Assembly (NCBI GenBank): GCA_032622095.1
Contig: CP136069.1
Location: forward strand, 42,136,194 to 42,200,193
Source of the DNA: Siphonodentalium dalli
Lineage: Eukaryota > Mollusca > Scaphopoda > Gadilida > Siphonodentaliidae
Reading direction: 5' to 3'
DNA length: 64,000 nt
The translations under genes were made by a program, and so were the position numbers. Below the pieces are notes generated by a model. It did no database searches and had not been told where the DNA came from. It was given only the letters and a program-made list of their open reading frames with translations. Positions 11,103 through 23,009 of this stretch are shown here, in pieces. The stretch's first letter is position 1; the number at the start of each line of letters is the position of its first letter.

Positions 11103-11841
11103 TTTCTTCATATTACCTGTAGGTGCGGGCAGCGTACGGGGATCAAGTCATACCATTTTGGAATGCATAATAAAGAGTGTTGAAATTTCCCCTTTTGAAA
11201 GTCGATATATGTCCATCAGAACCTATTAACCCTCTCTATTCTAAATAGATTCTCTCATTCAACTATAAAATTATAACGAACCAAAGCCGGACGCTTTGGG
11301 TCGTATATAGACTATATCTGATTTTGTGACGTCACCAATTATTATCTGATACGACACTGCTGTTTTGAATTTCGCGAGCGCTTTTGGTTACTGTGTCTTT
11401 CGATTACTGGTATTGCAAATGCGTATTATGAATATTGCATTACAATGTAAGTTCATTCGTAGCGTTAGATTACCTTTTATTGAGAAAATAATAACGACAC
11501 TATTGTAACTACAGTCTACACACATCGGGCGAGTGAAAAGTGATCGAAATTCCTGATGTGAAATATAATAAGAATGTCATCACGAATTTACCGTTCTACT
11601 GGGCATTTAATGTACATCGCTTGGTACGGTGCAGTACTGGCGAAACGAAATAACATATATTTAATAAGGAATTAATTGTTATCATAAGACTATAATGTAC
11701 ATACATGCATGTGATAATCCATAAATATACTATTTTATGGAATCGAAAGGAAACACGTAATTACGAACAAAGCAGAATATACATTCGTGCATGTTCACGG
11801 GAAAAGTTACACGATGACGTTGTTCGTCGATTTTCGTTGAA
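11103..11841. other. Non-coding stretch with one TGACGTCA (CRE-type) site
   Basis: No long open frame. A palindromic TGACGTCA, the binding site of CREB/ATF factors, sits near 11327-11334, about 510 bp before the candidate exon at 11842. Whether it is used cannot be told from sequence. Confidence 0.3.
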
Positions 11842-11993
11842 ATGGACACGGTGACACCTTTGAATGAAATGAACAGCTATGAAATGGACACGCTTCTCGG
11901 TATAGTATCTCCACCGCAGTGCTCACCCAGCGTCAAGAAAAGAAATAAATTGGTTAAATTCATTAAAGATGTCCCCGTTCCCCTCTCGACAAG
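11842..11993 (+). CDS. Candidate first coding exon of an unknown gene
   Basis: ATG at 11842 has G at -3 and G at +4. The frame reads MDTVTPLNEMNSYEMDTLLG, then a Cys/Pro/Ser stretch and a basic KKRNKLVKFIK segment. After ACAAG at 11993 comes GTATAG, an acceptable splice donor. If not spliced, the frame runs to a stop at 12031-12033 (63 codons). No domain recognised. The reading is one of few non-repeat open frames in this part with balanced composition, but it is short and could be chance. A downstream exon was not identified before the TTAA element at 13192. Confidence 0.3.
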
Positions 11994-13191
11994 GTATAGC
12001 TTTCACTTTGATATTGGTACAAGTAGTTTATAACCACGAGTAGTCAGGCTGTCGATCAAGAGTACCCGAAAGTACGATCTGCCTAATTTATACTCGAAAT
12101 TACGATTGGTGTCCATTCATTCGACGAACCCAGGAAATATAGCCTTATGTGAATCTTATTTGGAGGGAATACCAGGGAATCTATAAACTGATTTTGATAA
12201 AAAGAAGGAAAAAAAGCCACAACTACAGTCGTGTGAGTGATTTTGCTTTGGTTCGTTAATTAGGCTAGCGTATGATAATAGTTAAGCGGGATGGTATATT
12301 ATTCATTTGAAGGGGTGTTCAGGTACTAACGGCACACAGGAAACAGATAATACAAGAGCAGAATAATTTATATTTATTGGTGGAAATAATAAAATAATAA
12401 TTTCAACAAACGACCTACGTTGAACTTATTTGGCCAGGTGTTGGACTTATTATCTGAACATTTCCTAAATGAGTATTCAGCATAGAAAGGGTTTATGGAC
12501 TCATGGGTACGATATAATTACATTGCGCTATAGAAAACGCACCAATGTTAGTTTAATGGTGTCAAATAGGATTGAGCATCTTTAAACTGAACCTGAACGA
12601 TATTGTGGGTCAGTACGGCTAACTGACTTTACCGCATCTGTCATTTCACCAAATATTCTCTCTTGTTAGCTGTGTTGATGTATTTGATTGATGTCCATAA
12701 TATACGCTAACACGAAACACTGCGTTCATGAGTGAAAGGGCTAAGCCGACTTGTGTTATCAAACTACTAATACTCAAAATCTTCTACAAGTTTCATATGC
12801 CGGATTGATCAAACACCCATATCTGCACGGACAATTTAACACGGGTACACCGGAATCTGTGTAATCCTGCAGACTATCTGTGATCCAGGTGATATCCACG
12901 TATCTATGCGTGCGCCACCTGTTTTAAGAATCGCGGCACACCTGATCGTTGGTGTAGATGACCCGATGTCCATTTTTACGTTTCTCGGTTTGTTTTTATA
13001 CAAACACTGAGACTGATAATCAAATCGTATGTAGCTTACTTACGCCACGAGCAGAATAACATCCTAATTATTTGCAGTTCTTCTTGATTTGTTTGACAGA
13101 TGGATATACGCGATGATTATCAGTGCGAACCGCGCGGCACGACTCCGTCGAAACGATGAATGCTGCTCGACAAAAGTGCGCAATGATTCTC
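11994..13191. other. No gene or repeat recognised
   Basis: Would be intron if the preceding exon is real. Only short open frames and no terminal repeats were seen. Confidence 0.4.
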
Positions 13192-13985
13192 TTAAAGGGG
13201 GAGTGTACCCTAAATCCGGACATGTATGGGACCATCTCTTTTATACAGTACCAATCAAAAGCCCTATTTTCGCACCCAATATCGCAATAATATTTCAAGT
13301 GGAAACGCTTATATGCGCACCGCTTGCGATATTATTGCAATATTTTGCGCAATATTTCGCGCTTAATATTGCGCTCAAAATTATGACTTTTAAAGCAAAT
13401 TATTGCTTCTTCTATATTGTTTATTGCCTAAATTTGGATAATGTTATAGATTTGTATATAGTTAATGTTGTAAATGCTATATGTACACTATATGCACAGT
13501 ATTTATCTAATATAAACATAACACTGTCGGGTCTGTATGCAATTTTGCGCGCTTAATATCGCAATATTTTGCGCTCAATATCGTAATATAAGCGCGACAG
13601 ATTTTTTGTATTGCGTTACAATCGCTTCTTTTTCGAAATTAAGCGCGATCATTATCGCAATAAAGGCGCGCCTCAATCTACCACTTCTTCTGACTGGTAC
13701 TGTACTCAACTGAATATATGCAACAAATGAATGAATTTGAGCTACTCGTGTGCTCCATGAACGATGGAAACAACATGGTTATTATAATCAAACTGAATTT
13801 ATGGCTGGAGTCATAAATTCATTTTCATCATAATTACCTTGTTGTTTGCATCGTTCATAGAGAACATGAGTGTATTTTGTACTCACCCATGGCCCAAATT
13901 CATTCATGTGTTGCATATATTCTGTTGGCGTATAAAAAGAGACGGTCCCATAACTGGCCGGATTTAGTGTACAGTACCCATTTAA
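13192..13985. mobile_element. TTAA-flanked inverted-repeat element (family H), copy 1, with nested insertion
   Basis: TTAA at 13192-13195 and 13982-13985. The ends are inverted and match the second copy at 48245-48599: consensus AGGGGTACTGTACACTAAAT. The right part is a long hairpin around 13725-13900 with arms containing ACGATG, AACAACATGGT and GAATTTATGGCTGGAGTCAT. Without the insert at 13246-13702 the element is about 335 bp, close to the 355 bp of copy 2. No coding capacity. Confidence 0.8.
13246..13702. mobile_element. TA-flanked element with CAGTACC ends, nested in the TTAA element
   Basis: Ends CAGTACCAATCA and (inverted) CAGTACCAGTCA are flanked by TA at 13244-13245 and 13703-13704. 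Removing it restores the TTTTATACTCAAC sequence seen in copy 2 of the host element, which fixes the insertion point. TA duplication with CAGT ends is usual for Tc1/mariner-type elements (established); assignment is inference. The 457-bp interior is unusual: repeated GCGCAATATT and GCTTAATATTGCGC words, many GCGC sites and two half-palindromic flanks. The open frame at 13089-13556 crosses the boundary and is not a gene. Confidence 0.75.
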
Positions 13986-14059
13986 GCTCATATTATATAT
14001 TTTATAATATATATATTTCAAAAACGCAAATAAGCCCAAATAGGCATTATTTGAATATG

Positions 14060-14270
14060 ATTACGCTTTGTATGAACTTCGTTCTGTATCGACTTGTCAG
14101 ATGTATGCTCCGTATAATGTGTTTTCACTGTGGCCCGCGCCATAAAACGGAATAACATGTATAAGTCCAATATGAGCTTAATTTCATAATCAAATAAGTC
14201 CAATATGACGCTAATATGTGAATATTTAGGTCCATTATGAACATATTTGAACGAGGATATGTTGGCTTGT
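14060..14270 (+). repeat. F repeat, partial copy
   Basis: Contains TTTTCACTGTGGCCCGCGCC, CATAAAACGGAATAAC, the repeated ATAAGTCCAATATGA, and the family end CGAGGATATGTTGG. The same modules occur at 29090-29372, 35560-35681, 61372-61716 and, reversed, at 28305-28575 and 62256-63145. Confidence 0.65.
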
Positions 14271-14329
14271 TGGTGACGTGAATAGAACACGGGGTGTTGG
14301 GGCGGGATCCACAGTCGCCTTGCCTTCAT

Positions 14330-15067
14330 ATGTCAGTTTTGGGTGCATAAAAATACTCCGCATTTGTTGTTGTTTTTTTTTCGTACCGAATCTGAACATT
14401 TGGTAGTCGTTTTTAAAATGCGACGTGTTTTCAGTGACAAAGTTACATTTGCTTCTTAGAGAATAACTCTAACTAGAACAATGTTAACATATCGGTTGAA
14501 ATTGTTTTAATATACTATAGTAGTTCGAGTTTTCAGCCAATGTCTTGTGTAACATATGTTGTTTATATATACAGACCAAACATTTGGAGCGGATTCGTTA
14601 AACCTGATCTGCGTGTTAGCTTAATCCACCGCTTAACAGCTAAATCCGTGGTACATGTATAAATAAACCCGATATACCGCAGGTCGAAGTGGCGCATTCG
14701 TAAGGAATGGATCAGTTAGAAAGTTTGAAGTTATTTGTTGAAACTCAAGACGATGCTACAAATGAAGTGTTCTAGAGTTGGAAAGATTGGTTGAACACCA
14801 CAACAAACTCTCTATATTTGCGCCCCTGTTTGAGGTAACATTCCGCTATCTTACCTCAAGTTCAAACTACATGTACAAATTAAAACAAAAAATTACATCC
14901 AAGAGCAACTTTGGTCGTGTGGGTGGAGGTGTGTGTGGGTGGTATTTTCTCCGGATATGGTAAAAATAACGAGTGTGTTGCTCATTGATGTGGAAACTGC
15001 AAAGTTTAATTCACTTAACAAACGTCTATCATGTCTTGGACTATATGAAACATCGATGTTAGCATAG
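14330..15067. other. Nothing recognised
   Basis: AT-rich, with short open frames only. Confidence 0.4.
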
Positions 15068-15690
15068 TATAATTATACCCCCACTTTAGAAGAAAATGGG
15101 GGGGTATACTGGATTGACTGCGTCTGTCCGTCCGTCCGCCACGCTTTCTCCGTCCGTGCGCCCGTCCGTCCGCCCGTCCGTCCGACCTCATAACTCGAAC
15201 AACTATGAACCGATTTCAATAATATTTTGAATGTAATCTCATTGGGACTGCCTCTCCGCATGATGCTAATTGCGGTTCGGTCCGACTTTTTTTTTTAAGT
15301 TACGCCTCATTTGCGACTTATTTTGACTTAGAAAATTCTGTCCGACTTAATAACTTTAACAAATGTGAACCGATTTCAATAATTTTTGGTATAGATGCTG
15401 CTCACAATACCCTCTCTACATGATGCGGCTAGGGATTGGCTCAGACTGTTTTTCGTAATATTACACTTCATTTTCGACTTATTTTGACTTAGAAAATTAT
15501 GTCCGACTTAATAACTTTAACAAATATGAACCAATTTGAATAATTTTTTCTGTATAAGCTTCTTGTGACACCACATCGATATTATTAGTCCGAAGTTTTC
15601 TTTAAAGTTAAAAATCTTTTTTGTTGGGTTTACGAATAATGCGGGTTGAATTTGCCACGGTGTGGGTATGCTAGCACTCGAGTGCACAAC
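15068..15690 (+). mobile_element. Pearl-like element, second copy type
   Basis: Begins ATACCCCCACTTTAG with an inverted GGGGGGGTAT close by (a terminal stem), then (CCGT)n-type sequence at about 15126-15184, then core units with a period of about 160 bp starting near 15181, 15341 and 15501, each TCCGAC(T/C)T(A/C)ATAAC...GAACC(G/A)ATTT. It ends CACAACTCTTGTTTT. The layout is the same as 4910-5460 but the core sequence is different, so these are two subfamilies. Confidence 0.65.
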
Positions 15691-15698
15691 TCTTGTTT

Positions 15699-15772
15699 TG
15701 TCAGTCTACTTCGATACCAGAAACGCATTCATTTTTGTCAGTCTACTTCGGTACCAGAAACGCATTCATTGG
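15699..15772 (+). repeat. Tandem duplication of about 37 bp
   Basis: TGTCAGTCTACTTCG(A/G)TACC...CGCATTCATT occurs twice in a row, directly after the right end of the pearl-like element. Confidence 0.75.
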
Positions 15773-15775
15773 CCT

Positions 15776-16771
15776 AAATTTAATATAAAAAGTGCAATAG
15801 CAATTTGAAGCCTGACATTACATCCCGATCATACGGATACAAGTCGGTCATATACGTTAAATGATATTATGAGGACGTTATATGCCACATAATTACTTAT
15901 TCGAGTCATAAATTTAGCAAAGTCGTGTTCCGATAATAAAAAAGACGCTGTCGGGTTCCGACAATAAAAACGTTCCTTGTTTGTGCGATTCTGATATGGT
16001 ACACATAAATGGCGGTTGTCTCACTTCTGTCCATGTAATCGAAAACAGTTGATAAATGGCTTTAACTTTGGCATGTTGTATTAGAGTTGGTTACATGATT
16101 TGACCCTTCTTTCGTCGTATAAACCCATTATATAATACCCGTAATCAACGGTCGTTGTATAACATGATATAGCACCAGGTGTATTGACATGTATTGTTGC
16201 ACGGAAACTTCCATATTGTCGTCTGTTCACAGTCCGGACGCTACGTACGCTAAATCGATGTTTGTGACTATTATTGAATTAGTTTGAACAAATATTTCAT
16301 TAAATTTAAGTTATTAAAAACCTCAAAGCGTGTATTTTTATCTGGCGCCATTTCTTGATGCGCATTTAGTTTTTCGTCCCATTTAAGTACATTTATGGAT
16401 ATATGGAGGCTTTTGATCAAGAAATACTAGTAAATAGAATCTTCAACTCGTCCCAGTTTATAGCGAAATTTACAAAACTTGTCCAATAATTTAGGTCTCA
16501 ACGGAGCCTCTGCATTTATCTATACACATGTCTGACCCCTCCGGCCAAATAATGTGGACATAGTTTGGAGGTTCATATGGGTCATGTAAGTTTCATCATG
16601 CATGTAACTTTCAACAACAACGATGGCTTTTATCAACTCTTACACCCGCGGTTCCTCTTTTTCAGGACCGGGAAGCTATGTCATAATTTGCTCGAAAATC
16701 ACACCTGGCAATTTCACCAATTCGTTGTTTCTATATTTTCAGATATCAGCAAGATATTAGACTGATGAGCA
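15776..16771. other. Nothing recognised
   Basis: A 66-codon frame at 16565-16765 has no motif. No repeats were seen. Confidence 0.4.
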
Positions 16772-17288
16772 TTACCGGCGTTGGCGGTGGGTATGCTGTT
16801 AAAATATTCAGCTCCGTCAAAACCCGCCATAAACAGAAAGAATAGTAAAATATAGACAGACCTTGTTCTTATACCAATCAGAAATATGGCATAAGCAGTA
16901 TGTTATTGTCAAATGTTTTTCCTTTGTTATGTAAACAAAAGCAAAAAACGTTACATAACCTGGCTTTTGTTTAGATCCGGATATGGTAAACATAAAGAGC
17001 GTCATTTGTTACTGTTTTCCTGATATGGAAATAATAAAGAGCGTTTATATCATTTGTGTGTGATTAACCAATAGAATTGCGCTGTGTTATGTAAACAGAA
17101 CCAAAACTTCTGTAACACGAGCAGGTTCTTGTTTATGTACATCATCGTACGTCTTGGTGACAATATACTATTTACGCCTGATTATGTTTGCCATATGAAA
17201 AAAAAAACTATATATATTTTAATATTCCTTCTGTTGATGGCGATTTGAACAAATATGAATATTTCTGCAACGAACGCCGCCCGTGCCT
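16772..17288. repeat. G repeat, both halves (inverted pair)
   Basis: Left half 16785-17038 reads from GGCGTTGGCGGTGGG through CCGCCATAAACAG, TTATACCAATCAGAAATATG and GATCCGGATATGG to ATAATAAAGAGCGTT. The right half, to CGAACGCCGCCCGTG at about 17285, is a more diverged copy in the opposite direction. A further half is at 19664-19930 and a fragment at 61827-61978. This is a fold-back type non-autonomous repeat; ends were not fixed exactly. Confidence 0.6.
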
Positions 17289-17291
17289 TTA

Positions 17292-18553
17292 GGGTACGTT
17301 CATACGCTGGCAATATTGCACTGCAAACTGCAAAAATGCCAGCTGCAAAATTGCCAAAACGGATTAATTTCTGCCCGCTGTCAACAAATCAGCGTTAGTA
17401 GTGATCAATGAACGACAGCCGTTTTGCGTGATTGATGAGCTGTTTGCAATATATTAGAACACGGTGCGTGTTGGTATTCTTAGGCCAGTCAAAATAATGT
17501 CACTTGACATGTTGGAATGTGATATCGCCACGACCAGCTCTCTCGACGGGATGCTGCTCATATATGAGTACAACTAACGTCACCTAGACAGGAGATGGTG
17601 CGTCCGCACTTGGCTCAACGAAGATAACAGACGAATTCAAATCTTCCCGGGTATCATCCCAAACTCCAAACTTGTCACTCCAATAATTTTAGTCACAAAC
17701 TCGTTGGTCTTCATGTTAAGCAAAACAATAAGTTAAGAAAAACGGGGGAGGGGACGTGGTGCTGATGTTAAACAAAACAAAGAAATCAAATAAATAGTAA
17801 TACAAGTTAATCAAAAGCACACAATATATTGTTATTCAAATGGCATGAATAATAATATAGACCCATATATGCTTTATCAATGCCAAAGACTAACATCCCA
17901 TTATCCCTACTGTTAGACCCCACCCCACCGCCACGACGACACAACCAGTCACCTTTAAACCACTATAATTACATCGATATCGCAGTCTTGGTATATGGTG
18001 TTAGCACGTATTCGAACCCCAGCTTGATCTGAATTGAGTGATATCTCAATGTGCCATTCTGATCGATACATGACCATTTCGATAACAATTGAGAATTTGT
18101 ACACTGAAGTAAGCACATTTGAAGCAATGCATGGATACTCATAGTGAGTCTTGCCATAACTTCCCCAATAGCTCCCACATTTATGACTCCGGAAGCATCA
18201 CTTTTGGTACTATTTGTATCACGCCATATCATCATATCCTCATATAACGGAGATCCACATGTATAATTATGTGTGCATGAGAACCACAGAGAACACACCC
18301 CGATCCCATTCGATCGTATCAAGGACGGTACAGACACAAACAATTATTGTTAGTGGCCTTGTGTTGTGGCCACCGGCAGAGAGGTATACACCCGTTATCA
18401 TATACCACCGTTGATTGTTGACGACCAGCCACGAGACAGCACGAGCTCGTCGGTAGCTGGCAAAAATGCCAGCTAACAAACAAAACAAAACAACCTTTGC
18501 AGCTGGCATTTTTGCAGTTTGCAGTGCAATATTGCCAGCGTATGAACGTACCC
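17292..18553. mobile_element. PIF/Harbinger-like element with 58-bp perfect terminal inverted repeats
   Basis: The first 58 bases from GGGTACGTTCATACGCTGGC to GCCAGCTGCAAA recur exactly, inverted, at 18496-18553. TTA lies on both sides (17289-17291 and 18554-18556). A 3-bp TTA/TAA duplication with GG-starting ends is characteristic of PIF/Harbinger (established). The 1262-bp interior lacks a recognisable DDE transposase or Myb-like gene. A 124-codon minus-strand frame (18343 to 17969) is protein-like but has no motif I know; it could be captured sequence. The left end inserted in or next to the G repeat. Confidence 0.75.
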
Positions 18554-18556
18554 TTA

Positions 18557-19340
18557 AACATATATGCACCTGTACGTTGCACATGATCAGCTTCCCAGCT
18601 GTCCAAGTATTGTATCTGTATACCATTATTGGTTTTGAGAATGGACATTGAATTTACTAGACACGCGCGTGTGGGTGGGGTCCTTTGTTAAACCACTAAC
18701 GTCTTATTGCTAGAGAATAAAATAAATCGCACAGCATCCTGTAAAATTCGATATACCTACACACGTGAAGCATAAATAAATCACCAAATGATAATCCTAT
18801 ACCGCCGTAGAATAATTGAGTTTTCTATTTCGATAAGTAATATAGATTGAAAGTGTGTTTATTTCTCATGTGCTGTATAACTTATTGGGAACGTAGACTA
18901 CTTAGGGATTCTGAATTGTCATGACGTCCTCAATTAAGCTTTAATTCCGTTGCAAAGATAATCAAGACCATAAATTATAAGTAAATCAGCGTGTTGTGGT
19001 TATATAGAATCTCTAATTGAGTGCTCAACAGTTTCAAGAGATTCTTCCGCTGTACGAAATCTTGTAATGATCAATTATAGCACGACTTTAAATGCTATTA
19101 GTGATTAGGGTAGACTGCAACTCCATGAGCCGCCAGTTTTTCTTGTCCATGTATCAAAAGACAAAATGAACATACATTCGTTGAATTATATACTGAAAAC
19201 CATTATATCGTACATAGCTAGTGGTAGCAGGGTTATATGGCGCTTTGATGTACACTCTTGATGCTGTCATGGTGATAACAAGCCCTCGACGGGAAAACAC
19301 AACTAATTGTTCAAAGATTTCCCTCCAAGTCTCTCTAACT
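18557..19340. other. Nothing recognised
   Basis: AT-rich sequence without long frames. Confidence 0.4.
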
Positions 19341-19404
19341 AAAATATATGATTAATAAGCATGACACATCTATACATATGTCATGCTTATTAATTATATA
19401 TTTT
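19341..19404. repeat. Imperfect hairpin, arms about 26 bp
   Basis: The arms contain ATTAATAAGCATGACA and TGTCATGCTTATTAAT around a 12-base loop. Isolated, no flanking duplication fixed. Confidence 0.7.
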
Positions 19405-19663
19405 ATTTGGGACGAAATAAATATTGTTTAAACCAAAGTGATATACGTTAAATGGACATGTCACATTTGAACATCCAAATTATGTCTTTGTACTTCGGAA
19501 GGAGGGACAAGATATATCTATAAGTACACGAAATCCCGATCTACATTATTTATAGTATACACCTCGCTATAAAACTTGTTAAAGTGTTAGAAAGTTTCCA
19601 ATTGTTTTCAAGGCGTATAAAGCCCGTATTAATTTATTTATCGTACATGTATTTATCATTTAT

Positions 19664-19930
19664 TATTTCCATATCAGGAAAACAGTAACAGATAACGCTC
19701 TTTATGTTTACCATATCCGGATCTAAACAAAAGCTAGGTTTTGTAACGTTTTTTGATTTTGTTTACATAACAAAGGAAAAACATTTGACCATAACATACT
19801 GTTTATGCCATATTTCTGATTGGTATAAGAACAAAGTTTGTCTATATTTTACTATTCTTTCTGTTTATGGCGGTTTTTGACGGAGGTGAATATTTTAACA
19901 GCATTCCCACCGCCAACGCCGCCTTTATCT
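19664..19930. repeat. G repeat, single half, inverted relative to 16785-17038
   Basis: Reverse complement of 16785-17038 with few differences over about 265 bp, from ATTTCCATATCAGGAAAAC to CCGCCAACGCCGCC. With the left copy it makes inverted arms around about 2.6 kb that include the Harbinger-like element. Confidence 0.75.
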
Positions 19931-20703
19931 TTAATTTATTCCAAGTATAATTATGGACCCAATTTGAAACACGGAACCGGGCCGTGCATATAAAACGACA
20001 CAAGTAAACGTCACTATATATAACTCAGGGATCGAAATTTCCACATGGTATATTATAGAGTCCGTATGTGGGTATTTCGTGTATGTGTCGACTTAGTTTG
20101 ATCCCAGGAACGTGAAAAAGCAAGTATATAACTATACTGTATATATCTCTAATTTGGTGCTGTAAGATCACCATACATTTGTACCACTTTGAAGTTCGTG
20201 ACGACTTATCCTTCTAATATACGTTTTGATCCCTGTCTCGTGGCATATGACCCAACAGCGACAAAATGTTTTTCATAATTAATTATCAGCGGGGAATGTC
20301 GGGATGATAATGGAACCTCGATGGGGTAGAATCTACTTCCTACTGGGCATCAGTATTGTCGACATCTTTGTGAATATACATAGCCTAAATTGCGTCTGAA
20401 CCTGTCTGAACGGGAAACATACGGGGCGAGTGTGTGATCAACAGCGGTGAGTTCGACCAAGAAGTGCATGTGGACGCTTGTGTCACTTCGGACATATGTA
20501 AAGAATACAGTAAGAAGTTATAAAAACCTACGTGACCAGTATCATACATTTTAATGGGATGAAATATGTTTCACTTAACAGCAACTAAAGACTCTTTAAA
20601 TAAACCAAAACTTTTATCTTCAGGAGTGGTCGGTTGTATGGAATCTTATACTAAACCAAATGTGGGCCACATATGATTAAATTAATGATCAGCACAATCT
20701 ATG
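19931..20703. other. Nothing recognised
   Basis: No long open frame or repeat seen. Confidence 0.4.
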
Positions 20704-21161
20704 TTAAATGCCCACTTAATTTTCGAACCCCCAGATAATTTTATGTAAAATATATGCCATATTATATACCATTTGAAAGAGGAAGCTCCAAAACATTGTA
20801 ATAAACTGTGAACATGTTGTTTTTGTTGAGATACAGACGTCTGTTCTATGCTAAAGTTTCATTATTTTCAATGGAAGGGGAATAACTATATATCTCAAGA
20901 GTAAGAGAGTTATTCCTCTTGCATTGAACTTTCATTATTAGTTTGAATTCTGTTGCATTCTGGGAGCCATAACGGGGGGAATTTTTCTATGATTTCAGCT
21001 GTTTTCTATTCTCTATGGGCATCTGCTGAGACAGCGAGATTTCAAATGGTGATGCATTATAGTATTGTAATCATATTTTATGGCATATATTGTTATTAAA
21101 ACCGTATAACAAGGCACTATAAAAAACTAATCGGTGACTTAAAAATTAAATGGGCATTTAA
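20704..21161. mobile_element. TTAA-flanked element with ATGCCCA ends
   Basis: TTAA at 20704-20707 and 21158-21161. The ends are inverted: ATGCCCACTTAATTTT and ATGCCCATTTAATTTT. Subterminal inverted words ATATATGCCATA/TATGGCATATAT support it. 458 bp, non-coding. TTAA is the piggyBac target, but the end sequence differs from the CCCTTT family. Confidence 0.65.
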
Positions 21162-22085
21162 CCAAATAGCACGGTTGCTTGATTCAGTGGATTTCCGTCG
21201 AACAGCAATTGTTCCATTATCTTTAAGGAAAAGGGAACAAAGAGAATATGTTTTTGAAATCGTTTATAATCACACATCAGTGGTATTTCACTCTCTGTCA
21301 CGCGTTCCCTCTCAGCTGATTCTTACTTTTCTATAATATTTTGTTTTCTCGTCATATTCTTCTTTCTTCAAACTTTTGTTTCTATACTCGGCACCTTGCC
21401 ATTAGCTCCTTCTACATATAGTCTCTGAGGCAATAGCCATGATCAGCTTGTAACGTGTGTTGCCATTGCCAACGGAGATCACATGACCTACGTGATAATC
21501 TGGCCTACACATACACGGTCAAACCGTTTAGAAGTTGTGTGTCCAAAGTGTATCATACGAAAATAGTAGCGATGAGGAATAATATATTCTTCTGATAACC
21601 AAATGAGCGACGCATTCGACTGCGCGGAAAGATCTTAATTTGATTGAAGCCAATGGTCCTTTCCACAGCTGTCAATCACCATAATTTTGATATCGATGCA
21701 TGCATTCAGTGTATAATTGGCTATATTCAAACAACTTTTTTGTTGTCAGATCAATATATACTGAGATTTATATTTGCGTCATGATGTTACAAATTTATCC
21801 GCGATTATAACAATGTTTTTCATTTAGCATGACACTTTTTCACATTTAATGGCAAAACGAATGTTTGTTATCAGGTTTAGATATATTAAAGAGTTCAGGG
21901 ATCTCTCTGTTCGGGTCTGTTCGCGATTTTTCTTCCAGAGCCCTTGACTGATTTCATTTTTAGCAAGAAGTTTCAATCTCAAAATCTAAAAAGAAAATTG
22001 AAATATAAAAACTCAATTTAAAATTTATTTTAAATTAAATTCAAAACAAAATTCAAAGGTTCAATAGAAAAATCTAAAAAGATAG
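21162..22085. other. Nothing recognised
   Basis: A/T-rich; a run of AAATT-type simple sequence lies at about 21985-22080. Confidence 0.4.
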
Positions 22086-22345
22086 TTAACCCTTTCATGA
22101 CGGAGCTGCGCTGGCGCGACATTGAAGACCCTGTGCGAATGCATTCTCATCTATATATATGCCAATTGACCATAAGTCGCCTTGCATATATAAGAGAATG
22201 CATTGGCCTAACAATTTTTTATCTTTTTTTTTATCAATTTTTCTTACATTTTTTATTTTTTTATTTTATCATTTTTTATCATTTTTTTCTTACATTCTTT
22301 TACAATTTTTATAATTTTTTTTATAATTTGTTCTTACATTATAAC
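22086..22345 (+). mobile_element. Hairpin TTAA element, copy with one clear end
   Basis: TTAA at 22086-22089, then CCCTTTCATGACGGAGCTGC, the same subterminal sequence as the right end of 36313-36490. The hairpin 22138-22207 is more diverged in its left arm. An AT-rich tail with TTTTTCTTACATT words follows. The right end was not found; a GC-rich hairpin starts at 22345. Confidence 0.65.
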
Positions 22346-22382
22346 GACCTCGCTCGGCGCGCTAGCGCGAGCTCGGGTCGTG
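22345..22382. repeat. GC-rich imperfect hairpin in AT-rich surroundings
   Basis: CGACCTCGCTCGGCGCGCTA is followed by GCGCGAGCTCGGGTCG, which pairs back with it imperfectly. It stands out in local base composition. Confidence 0.55.
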
Positions 22383-23009
22383 TGTAGGTAACAGGCGGGC
22401 GTACGTATTTGTGACGTCACACATAATTTACAGTATACCGTGAAAGTGAAATTTTTACCGAACCAACTTTTTCGTGAAAAAAATCACGTGACTTCCGGCA
22501 GTGGTTTCACAAAATCGCGGAATCAGCAATGAAACGAATTTTCTACTTCGCAACTTCCTATATGTAGCAATGGACAGCTGATGTATTTATGTATTTATAA
22601 ACAGTAAGTTGTTATGAATACGTCCTGCAAAGGTTCACATTAGATCAGTTTCATTTGTTAGCTAACTGAAGGCAGTTACGGCGTCATGACGTCAAAACGT
22701 CATTTGTCTCTGCGGGCCAGAATCCAGACATGACTGAACGTGTCATGTCGTCTTCGCTTAATCGCAATATAGAGGCTTTTATTATCAAAGGCCGATAGGC
22801 TATATTAAGACATATATAATTATCGAAGTCCACTGGCATCCAAAACGATCTACATTATTAATCAAGCATACGCGTCGCGGACATGCGTAAAGGCCTAATA
22901 TATATGCATATAGTTCCATGACTATTTGCACGATCCTTCGCATTGTCCATCTTGTTACTATTATGCCGGGGTCGTTCTATATATGCCTGGCATATTATCA
23001 TATTATAAT

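Noticed and set aside
13089-13556. 155-codon plus-strand frame
   Set aside because: It crosses the start of two transposable elements and ends inside one; no conserved motif.
18267-18651. Several overlapping frames on both strands
   Set aside because: They overlap the inverted end of the Harbinger-like element; shadows of the repeat.
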